The notes under the pieces: generated by a model | Seen by the model: only the letters and a program-made list of their open reading frames with translations | What the model was told of the DNA's origin: nothing | Databases searched by the model: none | Shown: positions 1-5,821 of the stretch, in pieces | Layout of the letters: the number at the start of each line of letters is the position of its first letter | Numbering within the stretch: position 1 is the stretch's first letter | Assembly: GCA_946482585.1 (NCBI GenBank) | Contig: CAMLSI010000328.1 | Span: 1 to 6,254, forward strand | DNA: 6,254 nucleotides | Source: an uncultured Lysobacteraceae bacterium | GTDB lineage: Bacteria; Pseudomonadota; Gammaproteobacteria; Xanthomonadales; Rhodanobacteraceae | Reading direction: 5' to 3' | Program-made: the position numbers and the translations under genes

Positions 1-812
1 ATCACCGCTTCATGCGCGCAGTGCAGGCCAGGCTCAAGGATCTGCAGGGACGTCAGGATCCGCTCGTCGACGTCGCCGAAGGAATCGCCGCGGATACGCG
101 CGTGCTGTGCCTCGACGAGTTTTTCGTCAGCGACATCGGCGACGCGATGATTCTGGGCGGGCTGCTGCGTGAGCTGTTCGCGCGCGGCGTCTGCCTCGTG
201 ACGACGTCGAACACCGCGCCGCGCAATCTGTACGCGAACGGCCTGCAGCGCGACCGCTTCCTGCCGGCGATCGCACTGATCGAACGGCATTGCGCCGTCG
301 TCGAGATCGTCTCGGCGCAGGACTGGCGCCTGCGCGCGCTGACCCAGGCGCGCGTCTATCACGCGCCGCTGGGACCGCAGGCGGAACGCGCGCTCAACGA
401 CTGCTTCCAGCGCATCAGTCATGGCGTCGCGCGCCCGGAGACGACGATCGACGTGCACGATCGCGACATCGCCGTGCGCAAGCTCGCCGAAGACGTGATC
501 TGGTTCGAGTTCGCCGCGATCTGCGAGGGCCCGCGCGCGGTCGCCGACTACATCGAGATCGGCAAGGACTACGGCACCGTCATCGTGTCGGGCGTCCCGC
601 AGTTCACGCCGAGCATGGAAGACGCGGCGCGGCGTTTCATCGAGATGGTCGACGAGTTCTACGACCGCCACGTGAAGCTGATCCTTTCCGCCACCGTCGC
701 GATCATCGACCTCTACGACGGCGACCGCCTGCGCGCCGAATTCAGCCGTACCGAGTCGCGCCTCATCGAGATGCAGAGCGAGGACTATCTCGCGAAGGAA
801 CATCTCCCGTAG
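1..812 (+). CDS. zapE: Cell division protein ZapE (AFG1-like ATPase), 5' truncated by window edge
   Basis: ZapE is a cytoplasmic AFG1/YhcM-type P-loop ATPase that in E. coli associates with the FtsZ ring. The reading frame is open from base 3, and the residues before the first in-frame ATG (base 12) read His-Arg-Phe, continuing the family motif FHRFM, so base 12 is not the start. The Walker B motif VLCLDEF is encoded from 102, sensor 1 (TTSN) at 201-212, and the arginine-rich NLYANGLQRDRF stretch follows directly. Typical C-terminal ZapE blocks are present: FEFAAICEGPRAVADYIEI, RRFIEMVDEFYDRHVKLI and the terminal SRLIEMQSEDYL. E. coli ZapE has about 375 residues, so roughly the first hundred, including Walker A, lie outside the window. 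Nothing looks degraded. The stop is TAG at 810-812. Family knowledge gives the role; the motifs are seen directly. Confidence 0.95.
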   Translation, partial: HRFMRAVQARLKDLQGRQDPLVDVAEGIAADTRVLCLDEFFVSDIGDAMILGGLLRELFARGVCLVTTSNTAPRNLYANGLQRDRFLPAIALIERHCAVVEIVSAQDWRLRALTQARVYHAPLGPQAERALNDCFQRISHGVARPETTIDVHDRDIAVRKLAEDVIWFEFAAICEGPRAVADYIEIGKDYGTVIVSGVPQFTPSMEDAARRFIEMVDEFYDRHVKLILSATVAIIDLYDGDRLRAEFSRTESRLIEMQSEDYLAKEHLP

Positions 813-919
813 CCCGATCGCGGGTGCGGCGGGCTCGCCGGCGACCATCGCGTTGCAGCGATTGCGCGGCGTTTTCCGCCTTCGGCCGCCGAAGCGTTGC
901 AGTTCTGCCGAACGTCACT

Positions 920-940
920 CGCACAGTGTGCGTTTCTTGT
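920..940 (+). terminator. Weak candidate intrinsic terminator after zapE
   Basis: A perfect 5-bp stem (CGCAC at 920-924, GTGCG at 928-932) with a 3-base loop is followed at once by TTTCTTGT, the most T-rich stretch of the zapE-downstream gap. The stem is short and lies 107 bases after the zapE stop, so termination here is only plausible. It is the best simple hairpin-plus-T candidate between zapE and the next gene. Confidence 0.35.
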
Positions 941-994
941 CGCGATCGACGGGTCGTGCGGACGCAACGCCGCTCTGTCGCATCTCATGATCAT

Positions 995-1047
995 GCCGAC
1001 GCGCGGCGCGCGGCGGCTAGCGGTCCCGGCGACCGCGCGGCGTCGGC
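995..1047. repeat. GC-rich inverted repeat upstream of the small secreted-protein gene
   Basis: GCCGACGC at 995-1002 is exactly complementary to GCGTCGGC at 1040-1047, and a second short pairing (GCGG 1003-1006 with CCGC 1033-1036) can form inside it. A perfect 10-bp palindrome, CATGATCATG, sits just before at 986-995. The structure ends 22 bases before the Shine-Dalgarno of the next gene, so it could be a folded mRNA leader or a protein-binding region. No convincing sigma-70 boxes are visible in this gap (813-1079), which otherwise shows only an 8-base direct repeat (851-858 and 895-902). Confidence 0.35.
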
Positions 1048-1069
1048 CCGCAGTCCGGCTTGCCTGAGT

Positions 1070-1074
1070 GGAGG
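1070..1074 (+). promoter_or_regulatory. Shine-Dalgarno deciding the ATG at 1080
   Basis: GGAGG lies 5 bases before the ATG at 1080. It overlaps the alternative in-frame GTG at 1068, which therefore has no ribosome site of its own. This favours the ATG. Confidence 0.75.
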
Positions 1075-1079
1075 TCATC

Positions 1080-1382
1080 ATGAAAGCTCGTTATTTCGCG
1101 CTTGCCCTGGCCCTGTGCGGCTCCTCGGCAATGGCAGAAACCACCATCGATCTCGACGTGCTCGCGGCCGAGTCCGGCCTGAACGCGCGTCAGGTCGCGA
1201 TGCTGTTCGGTGCGTCGGCGGCGTATCCGGAATTCAAGGCCTCCTATGTGCAGGTCAAACGCCAGTTCACGCAGGCGCTCGGCCAGGAGCGCTACGAAGC
1301 ACTGCTCGCCGTCTACAAGGCGCAGCAGGAAGGCCGGAAGGTCGCCGCGAGCGTCGCCCGCAAAGCGGAATCCGGCACGTGA
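1080..1382 (+). CDS. Small exported protein of unknown function (100 aa)
   Basis: I do not recognise a named family. The protein begins with a textbook Sec signal peptide: MKAR basic start, a hydrophobic core (about residues 5-14), then SSAMA followed by ET, giving predicted cleavage after residue 19. The mature part of about 81 residues is predicted to be mostly helical and lacks cysteines, so it is unlikely to be disulfide-stabilised. Its sequence looks amphipathic (ARQVAMLFGASAAYPEF, then YVQVKRQFTQAL, then YEALLAVYKAQQ) with a basic C-terminal tail. It probably acts in the periplasm. The start is the ATG with GGAGG five bases upstream. It stands alone between structured gaps, 267 bases after zapE and 203 before the AsmA-like gene, so co-transcription is uncertain. 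No catalytic motif can be seen. Confidence 0.8.
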   Translation: MKARYFALALALCGSSAMAETTIDLDVLAAESGLNARQVAMLFGASAAYPEFKASYVQVKRQFTQALGQERYEALLAVYKAQQEGRKVAASVARKAESGT

Positions 1383-1498
1383 GCTTTCCGGGCTGACGTG
1401 GCGATGTGCGGTTCGCTTCATGACGGCACGGCGCGCGATGTCACCGACGCTGCGCCCTGCCGTCGTGAGGCCGCCGTCGCGGTGATCTGAAGGCGATT

Positions 1499-1519
1499 GG
1501 TCGATGCGCGGCATCGGCC
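1499..1519 (+). terminator. Strong 9-bp hairpin, possible terminator of the small exported-protein gene
   Basis: GGTCGATGC (1499-1507) pairs with GCATCGGCC (1511-1519) over 9 bp, with one G-U pair and a GCG loop. It sits 116 bases after the 1382 stop. The downstream sequence has only CTTTC (1524-1528) rather than a proper T tract, so it may be a terminator, an mRNA stability element or neither. A weaker inverted repeat, TCACCG (1441-1446) with CGGTGA (1480-1485), lies upstream. The rest of the gap 1383-1585 shows nothing else I can support. Confidence 0.4.
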
Positions 1520-1585
1520 GGCGGCTTTCGCGGCTGCCTGCGCTTGAGGCATGCTGAGCCGGCCTGTTGCCGGAGCCGTCCCCCC

Positions 1586-3742
1586 GTGGCCAGAGCATTG
1601 CGTCGAATCGGCTGGTTGCTCGCCGTTCTGTTTGCGCTGTATCTCGTTGCGGCGAACGCGTTTCTCAACGCGGGCTCAGCGCCGGGCCTCATCAACCGCA
1701 AGCCCGAGCGTTTCAGCCTGCATTGGGAGCGCGGTCTGAGCCTGTATCCGGGGCACGCCATGCTCTGGCGCGTGAGCTTGCGCGGCCATGCGCGGCGCAT
1801 CGCCTGGCATGCATCGGCAGATGCGGTGAGCGGTCGCATCGCGCTGCTACCGCTGCTGCGGCGCGAACTGCTCGTTCCCGTCATCCGGGCCGACAACGTT
1901 GCCGGGGGATTCGACCTATCGCACGAACTCGCGCCCGCGGAGCCGCGTGCCGGCGGCTGGGTGCTGCATTTCCCGCGCATCGCGACCGACAGCCTGCGCG
2001 AAGCGCGCTGGGGCAATCATGTGCTCACGGGCGCCGCGCACGCCGAATTCGGCCTATGGAAGCAATTGCGCGGCGGTGCCGTCGAAATATTCCCGTCACG
2101 CGCCGAGTGGAAATCGCTGCATCTGCGCCACGGTGACGTGGATTGGCTGCGCAACGGCGCGCTCACGGTCGATGTCACGCTGCCGCGGCATGTGCGCGAA
2201 CAGGCCGAGGGCTGGCACCGGCTCGCGCTCGCCGACATCGGCCTCAAACTCGACGCTCGCGTGCCCGAGTTCCTCGTGCACATGGATGAGGAACCGCGCT
2301 GGCGCGGTACCGTGCGCAACGGCGAGGGCGGGCGCGTGCAGGCCGATCTCGCGCTGCATCGCGGCGCGCTCGAGCCTGGCGGCACGCTCGCGCTGACCGT
2401 ACCGCTGCTGGCCAGCGATGCGAGCGGACGACGATGGACGCAGCAGGCACAGGTGCACGCGCGCGTCGCCGAAACGATAGAACTGAAGCTCGACCTGCCG
2501 CCGCCGCCCGCGGGCAAAGGGCGGATCGCGGCCGACCTGAAGATTGCCGGTCGCGAGGTGATTCCGCACGCCAAGGCGCCGCTGCTGCCGCGCGTCTCCG
2601 GCACGGTCGCGCTGCAATGGCATTTCGATTCGCTGGACTGGCTCGGTCCGCTGCTGGCCAAGACGAGCTGGCTGTCGCTGGACGGTGCCGGCGAGATCGA
2701 TGCGAACGTGCTGCTGAAAGACGGGCGCATTGATGCCGGCAGCACGTTGAAGATTCCCGACGTGGCGCTGCACGCCGACGTGCACGGCCAGCGTTTCACG
2801 GGCCGCGCGCGCGCCGACGGCCGCGTCGACGGTGAGGGCGGCGAACTGCGGCCGCGCGTCGATATTGCGATCCGGCAGTTCGACGTCGCTGCGGTCGATG
2901 CGCCGCAGCAGACCATGGTGCGCGGCAGGGACCTGCGGCTCGAACTGCGTTCTACCGGCCGCGTCATCGAGTTCCGCGACTCGCTGCGCGGGCGACTGGT
3001 CTTCGATCGCGCCGACGTGCCCGATCTGCGCGCGCTGAATCGCTATCTGCCGGGGCATGCCTTGCGATTCCTCGGCGGTCGCGGCCAGCTCAGCGGCGAC
3101 ATCGATCTCGACGCGGTCGGAAAAGCCGGCAAGGGGCAGCTGCAGGTACGGGCGCGCGGCGCCCAGCTCGCCGCGAACGATCTCGAATTCGGCGGCGACG
3201 TCGATGTCGCCGTCCGGCTCGCGCGCGCCGACCTGACTGCCGAGGAGTTCGTGCTGGATGGTTCGCGCATCGGCCTGCGCAACGTCAAAGTCAGCGATCC
3301 GGAGCGCGCGTCGCCGGGCGACTGGTGGGCCGATATCCGCTTCGATCGTGGGCGCGTGCAGTGGGGTTCGCCGCTGCGCATCGACGCGGCCGCCAGCGTG
3401 AAGCTGCGCGACGTGAGTCTGCTGCTCGCGCTGTTCACGAGGCACAAGGACTATCCGCGCTGGGTGCTGCGCGTACTCGATGCGGGCGAAGTCAGCGCAT
3501 CGGCGCGTGTCGTCGTGCGCGATGCGGCCATCGTGCTCGAGGACGTCGATGCGAGCAACGATCGCTTCGACCTGAAAGCGCGCCTGCGTCTTGCGCAGAA
3601 GCGCGCGCACGGCGACCTGTTCGTGCGCTGGGCCAGGCTCGGGCTCGGACTTGAACTGCGGGAGAGCGATCGCAAGTTCCACCTGCTCAAGGCCTCGGAA
3701 TGGTACGCGCAGCAACCGCGTCTGCTGCCGGCGGCGCGCTGA
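1586..3742 (+). CDS. AsmA/YhdP-like inner-membrane-anchored protein
   Basis: The protein (718 aa from this start) has a short basic N-terminus (MARALRRIGW), one hydrophobic membrane segment at about residues 9-25, and then a long, largely beta-rich region with no cysteine-rich or enzymatic motif. The opening after the membrane segment (KPERFSLHWERGLSLYPG, then RIALLPLLRRELLVPVIRADNV) and repeated strands such as GQLSGDIDLDA resemble the AsmA/YhdP/TamB superfamily. Those are anchored periplasmic proteins thought to form lipid-conducting grooves between inner and outer membranes. The conserved-looking end (RFDLKARLRLA, then WARLGLGLELRE, then a final WYAQQP) supports an intact C-terminus. I chose GTG 1586, with GGAG at 1572-1575, because it puts the basic residues directly before the membrane segment. 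TTG 1544 would add 14 residues and has no visible ribosome site. Family is inferred from architecture; a lipid-transport role is inference. Confidence 0.75.
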   Translation: MARALRRIGWLLAVLFALYLVAANAFLNAGSAPGLINRKPERFSLHWERGLSLYPGHAMLWRVSLRGHARRIAWHASADAVSGRIALLPLLRRELLVPVIRADNVAGGFDLSHELAPAEPRAGGWVLHFPRIATDSLREARWGNHVLTGAAHAEFGLWKQLRGGAVEIFPSRAEWKSLHLRHGDVDWLRNGALTVDVTLPRHVREQAEGWHRLALADIGLKLDARVPEFLVHMDEEPRWRGTVRNGEGGRVQADLALHRGALEPGGTLALTVPLLASDASGRRWTQQAQVHARVAETIELKLDLPPPPAGKGRIAADLKIAGREVIPHAKAPLLPRVSGTVALQWHFDSLDWLGPLLAKTSWLSLDGAGEIDANVLLKDGRIDAGSTLKIPDVALHADVHGQRFTGRARADGRVDGEGGELRPRVDIAIRQFDVAAVDAPQQTMVRGRDLRLELRSTGRVIEFRDSLRGRLVFDRADVPDLRALNRYLPGHALRFLGGRGQLSGDIDLDAVGKAGKGQLQVRARGAQLAANDLEFGGDVDVAVRLARADLTAEEFVLDGSRIGLRNVKVSDPERASPGDWWADIRFDRGRVQWGSPLRIDAAASVKLRDVSLLLALFTRHKDYPRWVLRVLDAGEVSASARVVVRDAAIVLEDVDASNDRFDLKARLRLAQKRAHGDLFVRWARLGLGLELRESDRKFHLLKASEWYAQQPRLLPAAR

Positions 3743-3760
3743 CGGCGCGCTGACGGCGCG
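3733..3760. repeat. 11-bp tandem repeat duplicating the stop region
   Basis: GGCGCGCTGAC occurs at 3733-3743 and again at 3744-3754, followed by the partial copy GGCGCG. The first copy contains the TGA stop of the AsmA-like gene (3740-3742) and the second an identical TGA in another frame. It looks like replication slippage. Both copies supply the same 5' arm for the hairpin that follows. Confidence 0.8.
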
Positions 3761-3796
3761 GCCGCCGCACGGCAAACTATGCGGCGAGCCGTCAGC
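3738..3796 (+). terminator. Hairpin after the AsmA-like gene with two alternative 5' arms
   Basis: GCTGACGGC at 3749-3757 is perfectly complementary to GCCGTCAGC at 3788-3796. Nested inside, GCCGC (3764-3768) pairs with GCGGC (3781-3785). Because of the tandem repeat an identical arm also occurs at 3738-3746, so two foldings compete. No T tract follows, which argues against a classical intrinsic terminator. It may separate the AsmA-like gene from the next pair or simply shape their shared mRNA. Confidence 0.35.
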
Positions 3797-3815
3797 CACT
3801 GCAGCGATAGAAGTC

Positions 3816-3980
3816 ATGCGCAAACGAACGAATCAGCAGCGTCAACGCGAAATGGCCGCGCGGGCGCGCAGCCGCGAACTGGCGTCGCGGCGCCGGCGCG
3901 AGCGCCGCAGTGTCGAGATGCCTGCGGCGCACTGGGTGGTATTGCGCGTGGCCGGAACCGACGAGGAAACCCTGCGATGA
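3816..3980 (+). CDS. Small arginine-rich ORF coupled to the GNAT gene (54 aa, hypothetical)
   Basis: This short ORF has no recognised family. The first 31 residues are extremely basic and rich in Arg and Gln (MRKRTNQQRQ, then ELASRRRRERR), followed by MPAAHWVVLRVAGTDEETLR, which looks like a strand with an acidic end. Fifteen of 54 residues are Arg, giving a net charge near +9. Its TGA overlaps the ATG of the acetyltransferase as ATGA at 3977-3980, a classic translational-coupling arrangement and the main reason to believe it is real. Third codon positions are G/C-rich, consistent with coding. Its own ribosome site is weak (a purine run ending at 3813, very close to the ATG). A nucleic-acid-binding or ribosome-associated role would fit the charge but is only a guess. 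It could also be a leader peptide for the GNAT gene. Confidence 0.5.
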   Translation: MRKRTNQQRQREMAARARSRELASRRRRERRSVEMPAAHWVVLRVAGTDEETLR

Positions 3981-4648
3981 GTACGGCGCTCGACAATCCG
4001 ATCTGGCATGCACTGCGCAGCCATCACGCCGCGCTCGGCGAAGGTGACGAGCACGCCGCGGCGTACCGGCCCGACGTCGCGCCGTTCGTCGGCGTGCCTG
4101 CGGCGGACGCGCGTTGCGGCGAGGCGCTGGCAGCAAGGCTCGGCGAGCGCGAACGCAGCTATCTCGTCGGCGTGATTCCGCCGCGGGTGCCGGGTTGGCA
4201 GCTCGACGATCATGGCGTCATCGACCAGATGATCTGTGCGGCGGCGCCTGCCGTGCCGCCAGGTCCCGACGTCGTCGAGCTCGGCGCGGCGCATCTCGAT
4301 GACATGCTCGCGCTGACCGCGCTGGTCTATCCCGGCTACTTCCGCCGCGAGACGCCGCGCATGGGCCGCTATCTCGGTATCTACGTCGACGGCCGGCTCG
4401 CCGCGATGGCCGGCGAACGCATGTCGCTGCCGGGCTATCGCGAGATCAGCGGCGTCTGCACGCATCCGGATCATCTCGGTCACGGCTACGCCCAGCGTCT
4501 CGTCGCACTGGTCACGCGCGACGTCTTCGCCGCAGGACTGCAGCCTTTCCTGCACGTCAGCGCCGCCAACACGCGCGCCAAGCGCATCTACGAGCATCTC
4601 GGCTACGCCGATCGCCGGTCGCTCGCGCACTACGTAGTGCACCGCTGA
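3977..4648 (+). CDS. GNAT-family (FR47-like) N-acetyltransferase
   Basis: The 223-residue product is predicted to transfer the acetyl group of acetyl-CoA to an amine; the substrate cannot be told from sequence. The N-terminal half (about 1-98) contains NPIWHAL and a region seen in FR47-like proteins. The GNAT fold follows from about residue 99. Motif A is ISGVCTHPDHLGHGYAQRL (157-175), with the CoA-pyrophosphate loop LGHGYA, although the usual Arg/Gln of the RxxGxG/A consensus is Asp165. Motif B is FLHVSAANTRAKRIYEHLGY (191-210), whose Asn198, Tyr205 and LGY ending are typical. The start at 3977 has GAGGAA (3963-3968) eight bases upstream and overlaps the preceding small ORF by ATGA, which suggests coupled translation. 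An upstream in-frame ATG at 3779 would add 66 residues unlike the family and is rejected. The gene ends against the convergent ohr unit. Confidence 0.9.
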   Translation: MSTALDNPIWHALRSHHAALGEGDEHAAAYRPDVAPFVGVPAADARCGEALAARLGERERSYLVGVIPPRVPGWQLDDHGVIDQMICAAAPAVPPGPDVVELGAAHLDDMLALTALVYPGYFRRETPRMGRYLGIYVDGRLAAMAGERMSLPGYREISGVCTHPDHLGHGYAQRLVALVTRDVFAAGLQPFLHVSAANTRAKRIYEHLGYADRRSLAHYVVHR

Positions 4649-4662
4649 AGCGATTCGACGCG

Positions 4663-4731
4663 GCGGTTCGCCTGCGGCTCACCGGCAACCGGCGGGATGG
4701 GTTGTCGGTTGCGATGAGCCCGGCGAACCGC
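4663..4731. terminator. Long three-part hairpin between convergent genes (candidate bidirectional terminator)
   Basis: Three nested arms pair in register: GCGGTTCGCC (4663-4672) with GGCGAACCGC (4722-4731), GGCTCA (4676-4681) with TGAGCC (4715-4720), and GCAACCG (4685-4691) with CGGTTGC (4706-4712). That gives 23 perfect base pairs separated by small bulges around a 14-base loop. It fills nearly all of the gap between the GNAT stop (4648) and the ohr stop (4745). No T tract is present on either side, so it may block 3' exonucleases or act as a REP-like intergenic palindrome rather than a simple intrinsic terminator. Confidence 0.6.
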
Positions 4732-4744
4732 GCGGCCGGGGCGA

Positions 4745-5170
4745 TCAGACCAGCGTCAGTGTCACGTCGATATTGCCGCGCGTCGCGTTGGAATACGGGC
4801 AGACCTGATGCGCCTTGTCGACGAGGGCCTGTGCCTGTTCGCGCGGCAGGCCCGGCAGCGAGATCTTGAGTTCGACTTCGATGCCGAAACCCTGCGGGAT
4901 CTGGCCGATGCCGACCACGCCTTCGATGCTCGCGTCGGACGGCAGCGCGATCTTCTGCTGGCCGGCGACGAACTTCAGCGCGCCGATGAAGCAGGCCGAA
5001 TAGCCGGCGGCGAACAGCTGTTCCGGATTCGTGCCCGGACCGCCGGCGCCGCCGAGTTCGCGCGGCGTCGACAGCTTGACGTCGAGCGCGTTGTCGAGCG
5101 AGGTGGCCTGGCCGTCACGGCCGCCGGTGGCCTTGGCTTGTGCGCGGTAAAGAACGTTGGCGATGGACAT
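4745..5170 (-). CDS. ohr: Organic hydroperoxide reductase Ohr
   Basis: Ohr is a cytoplasmic thiol peroxidase of the OsmC/Ohr superfamily that reduces organic and fatty-acid hydroperoxides to alcohols; in characterised members it is recycled by lipoylated proteins. The 141 residues match the usual length. Visible active-site elements are Cys60 in FAAGYSACF (peroxidatic), Cys124 in [13 protein letters not shown] (resolving), Arg18 in GGRDG and Glu50 in NPEQLF. These correspond to Cys61, Cys125, Arg19 and Glu51 of the Xylella enzyme. The full [10 protein letters not shown] signature separates Ohr from OsmC. The ATG at 5170-5168 has a strong Shine-Dalgarno (AGGAGA on the minus strand, 5177-5182) seven bases upstream. 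It lies 114 bp downstream of ohrR on the same strand, so OhrR most likely controls it through a shared transcript. No clear promoter of its own is visible in the gap. Confidence 0.97.
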   Translation of the reverse strand: MSIANVLYRAQAKATGGRDGQATSLDNALDVKLSTPRELGGAGGPGTNPEQLFAAGYSACFIGALKFVAGQQKIALPSDASIEGVVGIGQIPQGFGIEVELKISLPGLPREQAQALVDKAHQVCPYSNATRGNIDVTLTLV

Positions 5171-5221
5171 GGCGTTTCTCCTGTTGGTGGGTCGGTAGAG
5201 GGTGATGGAAGAAGGTTTGTG

Positions 5222-5249
5222 ATCGTGTGCGATGAAATCGCGTGCGATG
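5222..5249. repeat. Two palindromic boxes in tandem in the ohrR-ohr gap
   Basis: ATCGTGTGCGATG (5222-5234) and ATCGCGTGCGATG (5237-5249) differ at one of 13 positions and have a 15-base period. Each is itself an inverted repeat: ATCG/CGAT in the first, ATCGC/GCGAT in the second. They lie 52-79 bases upstream of the ohr start. They do not resemble the AT-rich operator before ohrR, so they could bind another regulator or be an mRNA processing or folding site. No function is demonstrated. Confidence 0.5.
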
Positions 5250-5284
5250 TATTGAGCCTGCCTGCGTGATTCGCTCGTCGATGT

Positions 5285-5755
5285 TCAGTCCCGGCTGTTC
5301 GCTGCGAGATTGTCGCGCAGGCGTTCGAGCTCTGCCTTGATGCCGCGCAGCTCCGCACTCGTGCACGCCGCGGCGCAGAACACCGCCTGCGGCACTTCCT
5401 GCGCGGCCTGCCGCAGCTGACGGCCTTTCGCCGTGAGCGCGATGACGACCTGGCGCTCGTCGTCGGCCGCGCGTGTCCGTGTCAGCAGGCCGGCGCTTTC
5501 GAGGCGCTTGAGCAGCGGGGTCAGCGTTGCCGAGTCGAGGAACAGGCGCTCGCCGATCGACGAGACGGTCTGCGCATCCTGTTCCCAGAGCACGAGCATC
5601 ACGAGGTATTGCGGATACGTCAGCCCGAGTGCCCGCAACAGCGGACGGTAGACCTTGTGCATCGCGAGATTGGCCGAGTACAGCGCGAAACAGAGCTGCT
5701 GATCGAGCAGCAGTGCCGAGGCGGCGGTCGACTTGGTGGCGGTGCGCGTCTTCAT
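5285..5755 (-). CDS. ohrR: Organic-peroxide-sensing repressor OhrR (MarR family, two-cysteine type)
   Basis: OhrR is a dimeric winged-helix repressor that releases DNA when an organic peroxide oxidises its N-terminal cysteine. This 156-residue protein has Cys22 in the hallmark QLCFALYSA, with Tyr36 and Tyr47 at the positions of Bacillus Tyr29 and Tyr40, which contact the sensing cysteine. Cys127 lies where Xanthomonas OhrR has the partner for its inter-subunit disulfide, so this is predicted to be the two-cysteine type. An extra Cys131 follows four residues later. The winged-helix region runs from about residue 45 to 110, with the recognition helix near [17 protein letters not shown] and the wing at [11 protein letters not shown]. 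The start ATG is fixed by the family spacing to Cys22. It has no Shine-Dalgarno and lies only a few bases past the predicted -10, suggesting a leaderless mRNA. It precedes ohr in the same direction and very likely represses both genes through the operator at 5766-5787. Confidence 0.95.
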   Translation of the reverse strand: MKTRTATKSTAASALLLDQQLCFALYSANLAMHKVYRPLLRALGLTYPQYLVMLVLWEQDAQTVSSIGERLFLDSATLTPLLKRLESAGLLTRTRAADDERQVVIALTAKGRQLRQAAQEVPQAVFCAAACTSAELRGIKAELERLRDNLAANSRD

Positions 5756-5763
5756 GGAGCGAG

Positions 5764-5792
5764 ATATTAGATAGCGCGCTATTTAATTGCAA
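5764..5792 (-). promoter_or_regulatory. ohrR(-ohr) sigma-70 promoter
   Basis: On the minus strand TTGCAA (5792-5787) and TAATAT (5769-5764) lie exactly 17 bp apart, a near-consensus sigma-70 promoter in otherwise GC-rich DNA. The expected start point is about 5756-5758, leaving only 1-3 bases before the ohrR ATG at 5755. The spacer and -10 are covered by the palindromic operator, so repressor binding would exclude RNA polymerase. Confidence 0.8.
5766..5787. promoter_or_regulatory. OhrR operator (22-bp near-perfect palindrome)
   Basis: The sequence ATTAGATAGCG followed by CGCTATTTAAT is an inverted repeat in which 10 of 11 pairs match (only 5770/5783 fail). AT-rich arms around a GCGC core match the general form of OhrR boxes in proteobacteria. 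It fills the -35/-10 spacer and overlaps the first four bases of the -10 box. Assignment to OhrR rests on position and symmetry; it is the only such site in the ohrR-ohr region. Confidence 0.8.
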
Positions 5793-5806
5793 GCGACTTT
5801 AGTCGC
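5793..5806 (-). terminator. Short perfect inverted repeat after the cupin gene, abutting the ohrR -35 box
   Basis: GCGACT and AGTCGC are separated by two bases. Read on the minus strand the hairpin is followed by TTGCAATTAAAT, so it could weakly terminate the cupin transcript before ohrR. It directly touches the ohrR -35 box and could equally be an activator or repressor site. Confidence 0.35.
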
Positions 5807-5821
5807 AGGCGGGGCCGACGG

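Noticed and set aside
1068..1079. GTG start for the small exported protein
   Set aside because: It overlaps the GGAGG ribosome site, and ATG 1080 gives an ideal signal peptide start.
290..1396. Plus-strand 368-codon frame across zapE and the next gene
   Set aside because: Overlaps two well-supported genes in another frame and encodes mostly Arg/Ala/Pro, typical of out-of-frame GC-rich DNA.
1544..1585. TTG start extending the AsmA-like protein by 14 residues
   Set aside because: No ribosome site is visible and the extra residues, including two adjacent cysteines, precede an already complete basic-plus-membrane N-terminus.
2096..3823. Long minus-strand open frame (575 codons) opposite the AsmA-like gene
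   Set aside because: It is the antisense shadow of a GC-rich gene; the product is an Arg/Gln/Ala-rich sequence without domains, and no ribosome site precedes it.
3779..3976. Upstream ATG extending the GNAT protein by 66 residues
   Set aside because: The extension is low-quality Arg/Ala/Ser sequence, overlaps a hairpin and the small ORF, and the ATG at 3977 has a good Shine-Dalgarno.
3842..4642. Minus-strand open frame opposite the GNAT gene
   Set aside because: Its translation has shadow-like composition, and the opposite strand carries clear GNAT motifs over nearly the same span.
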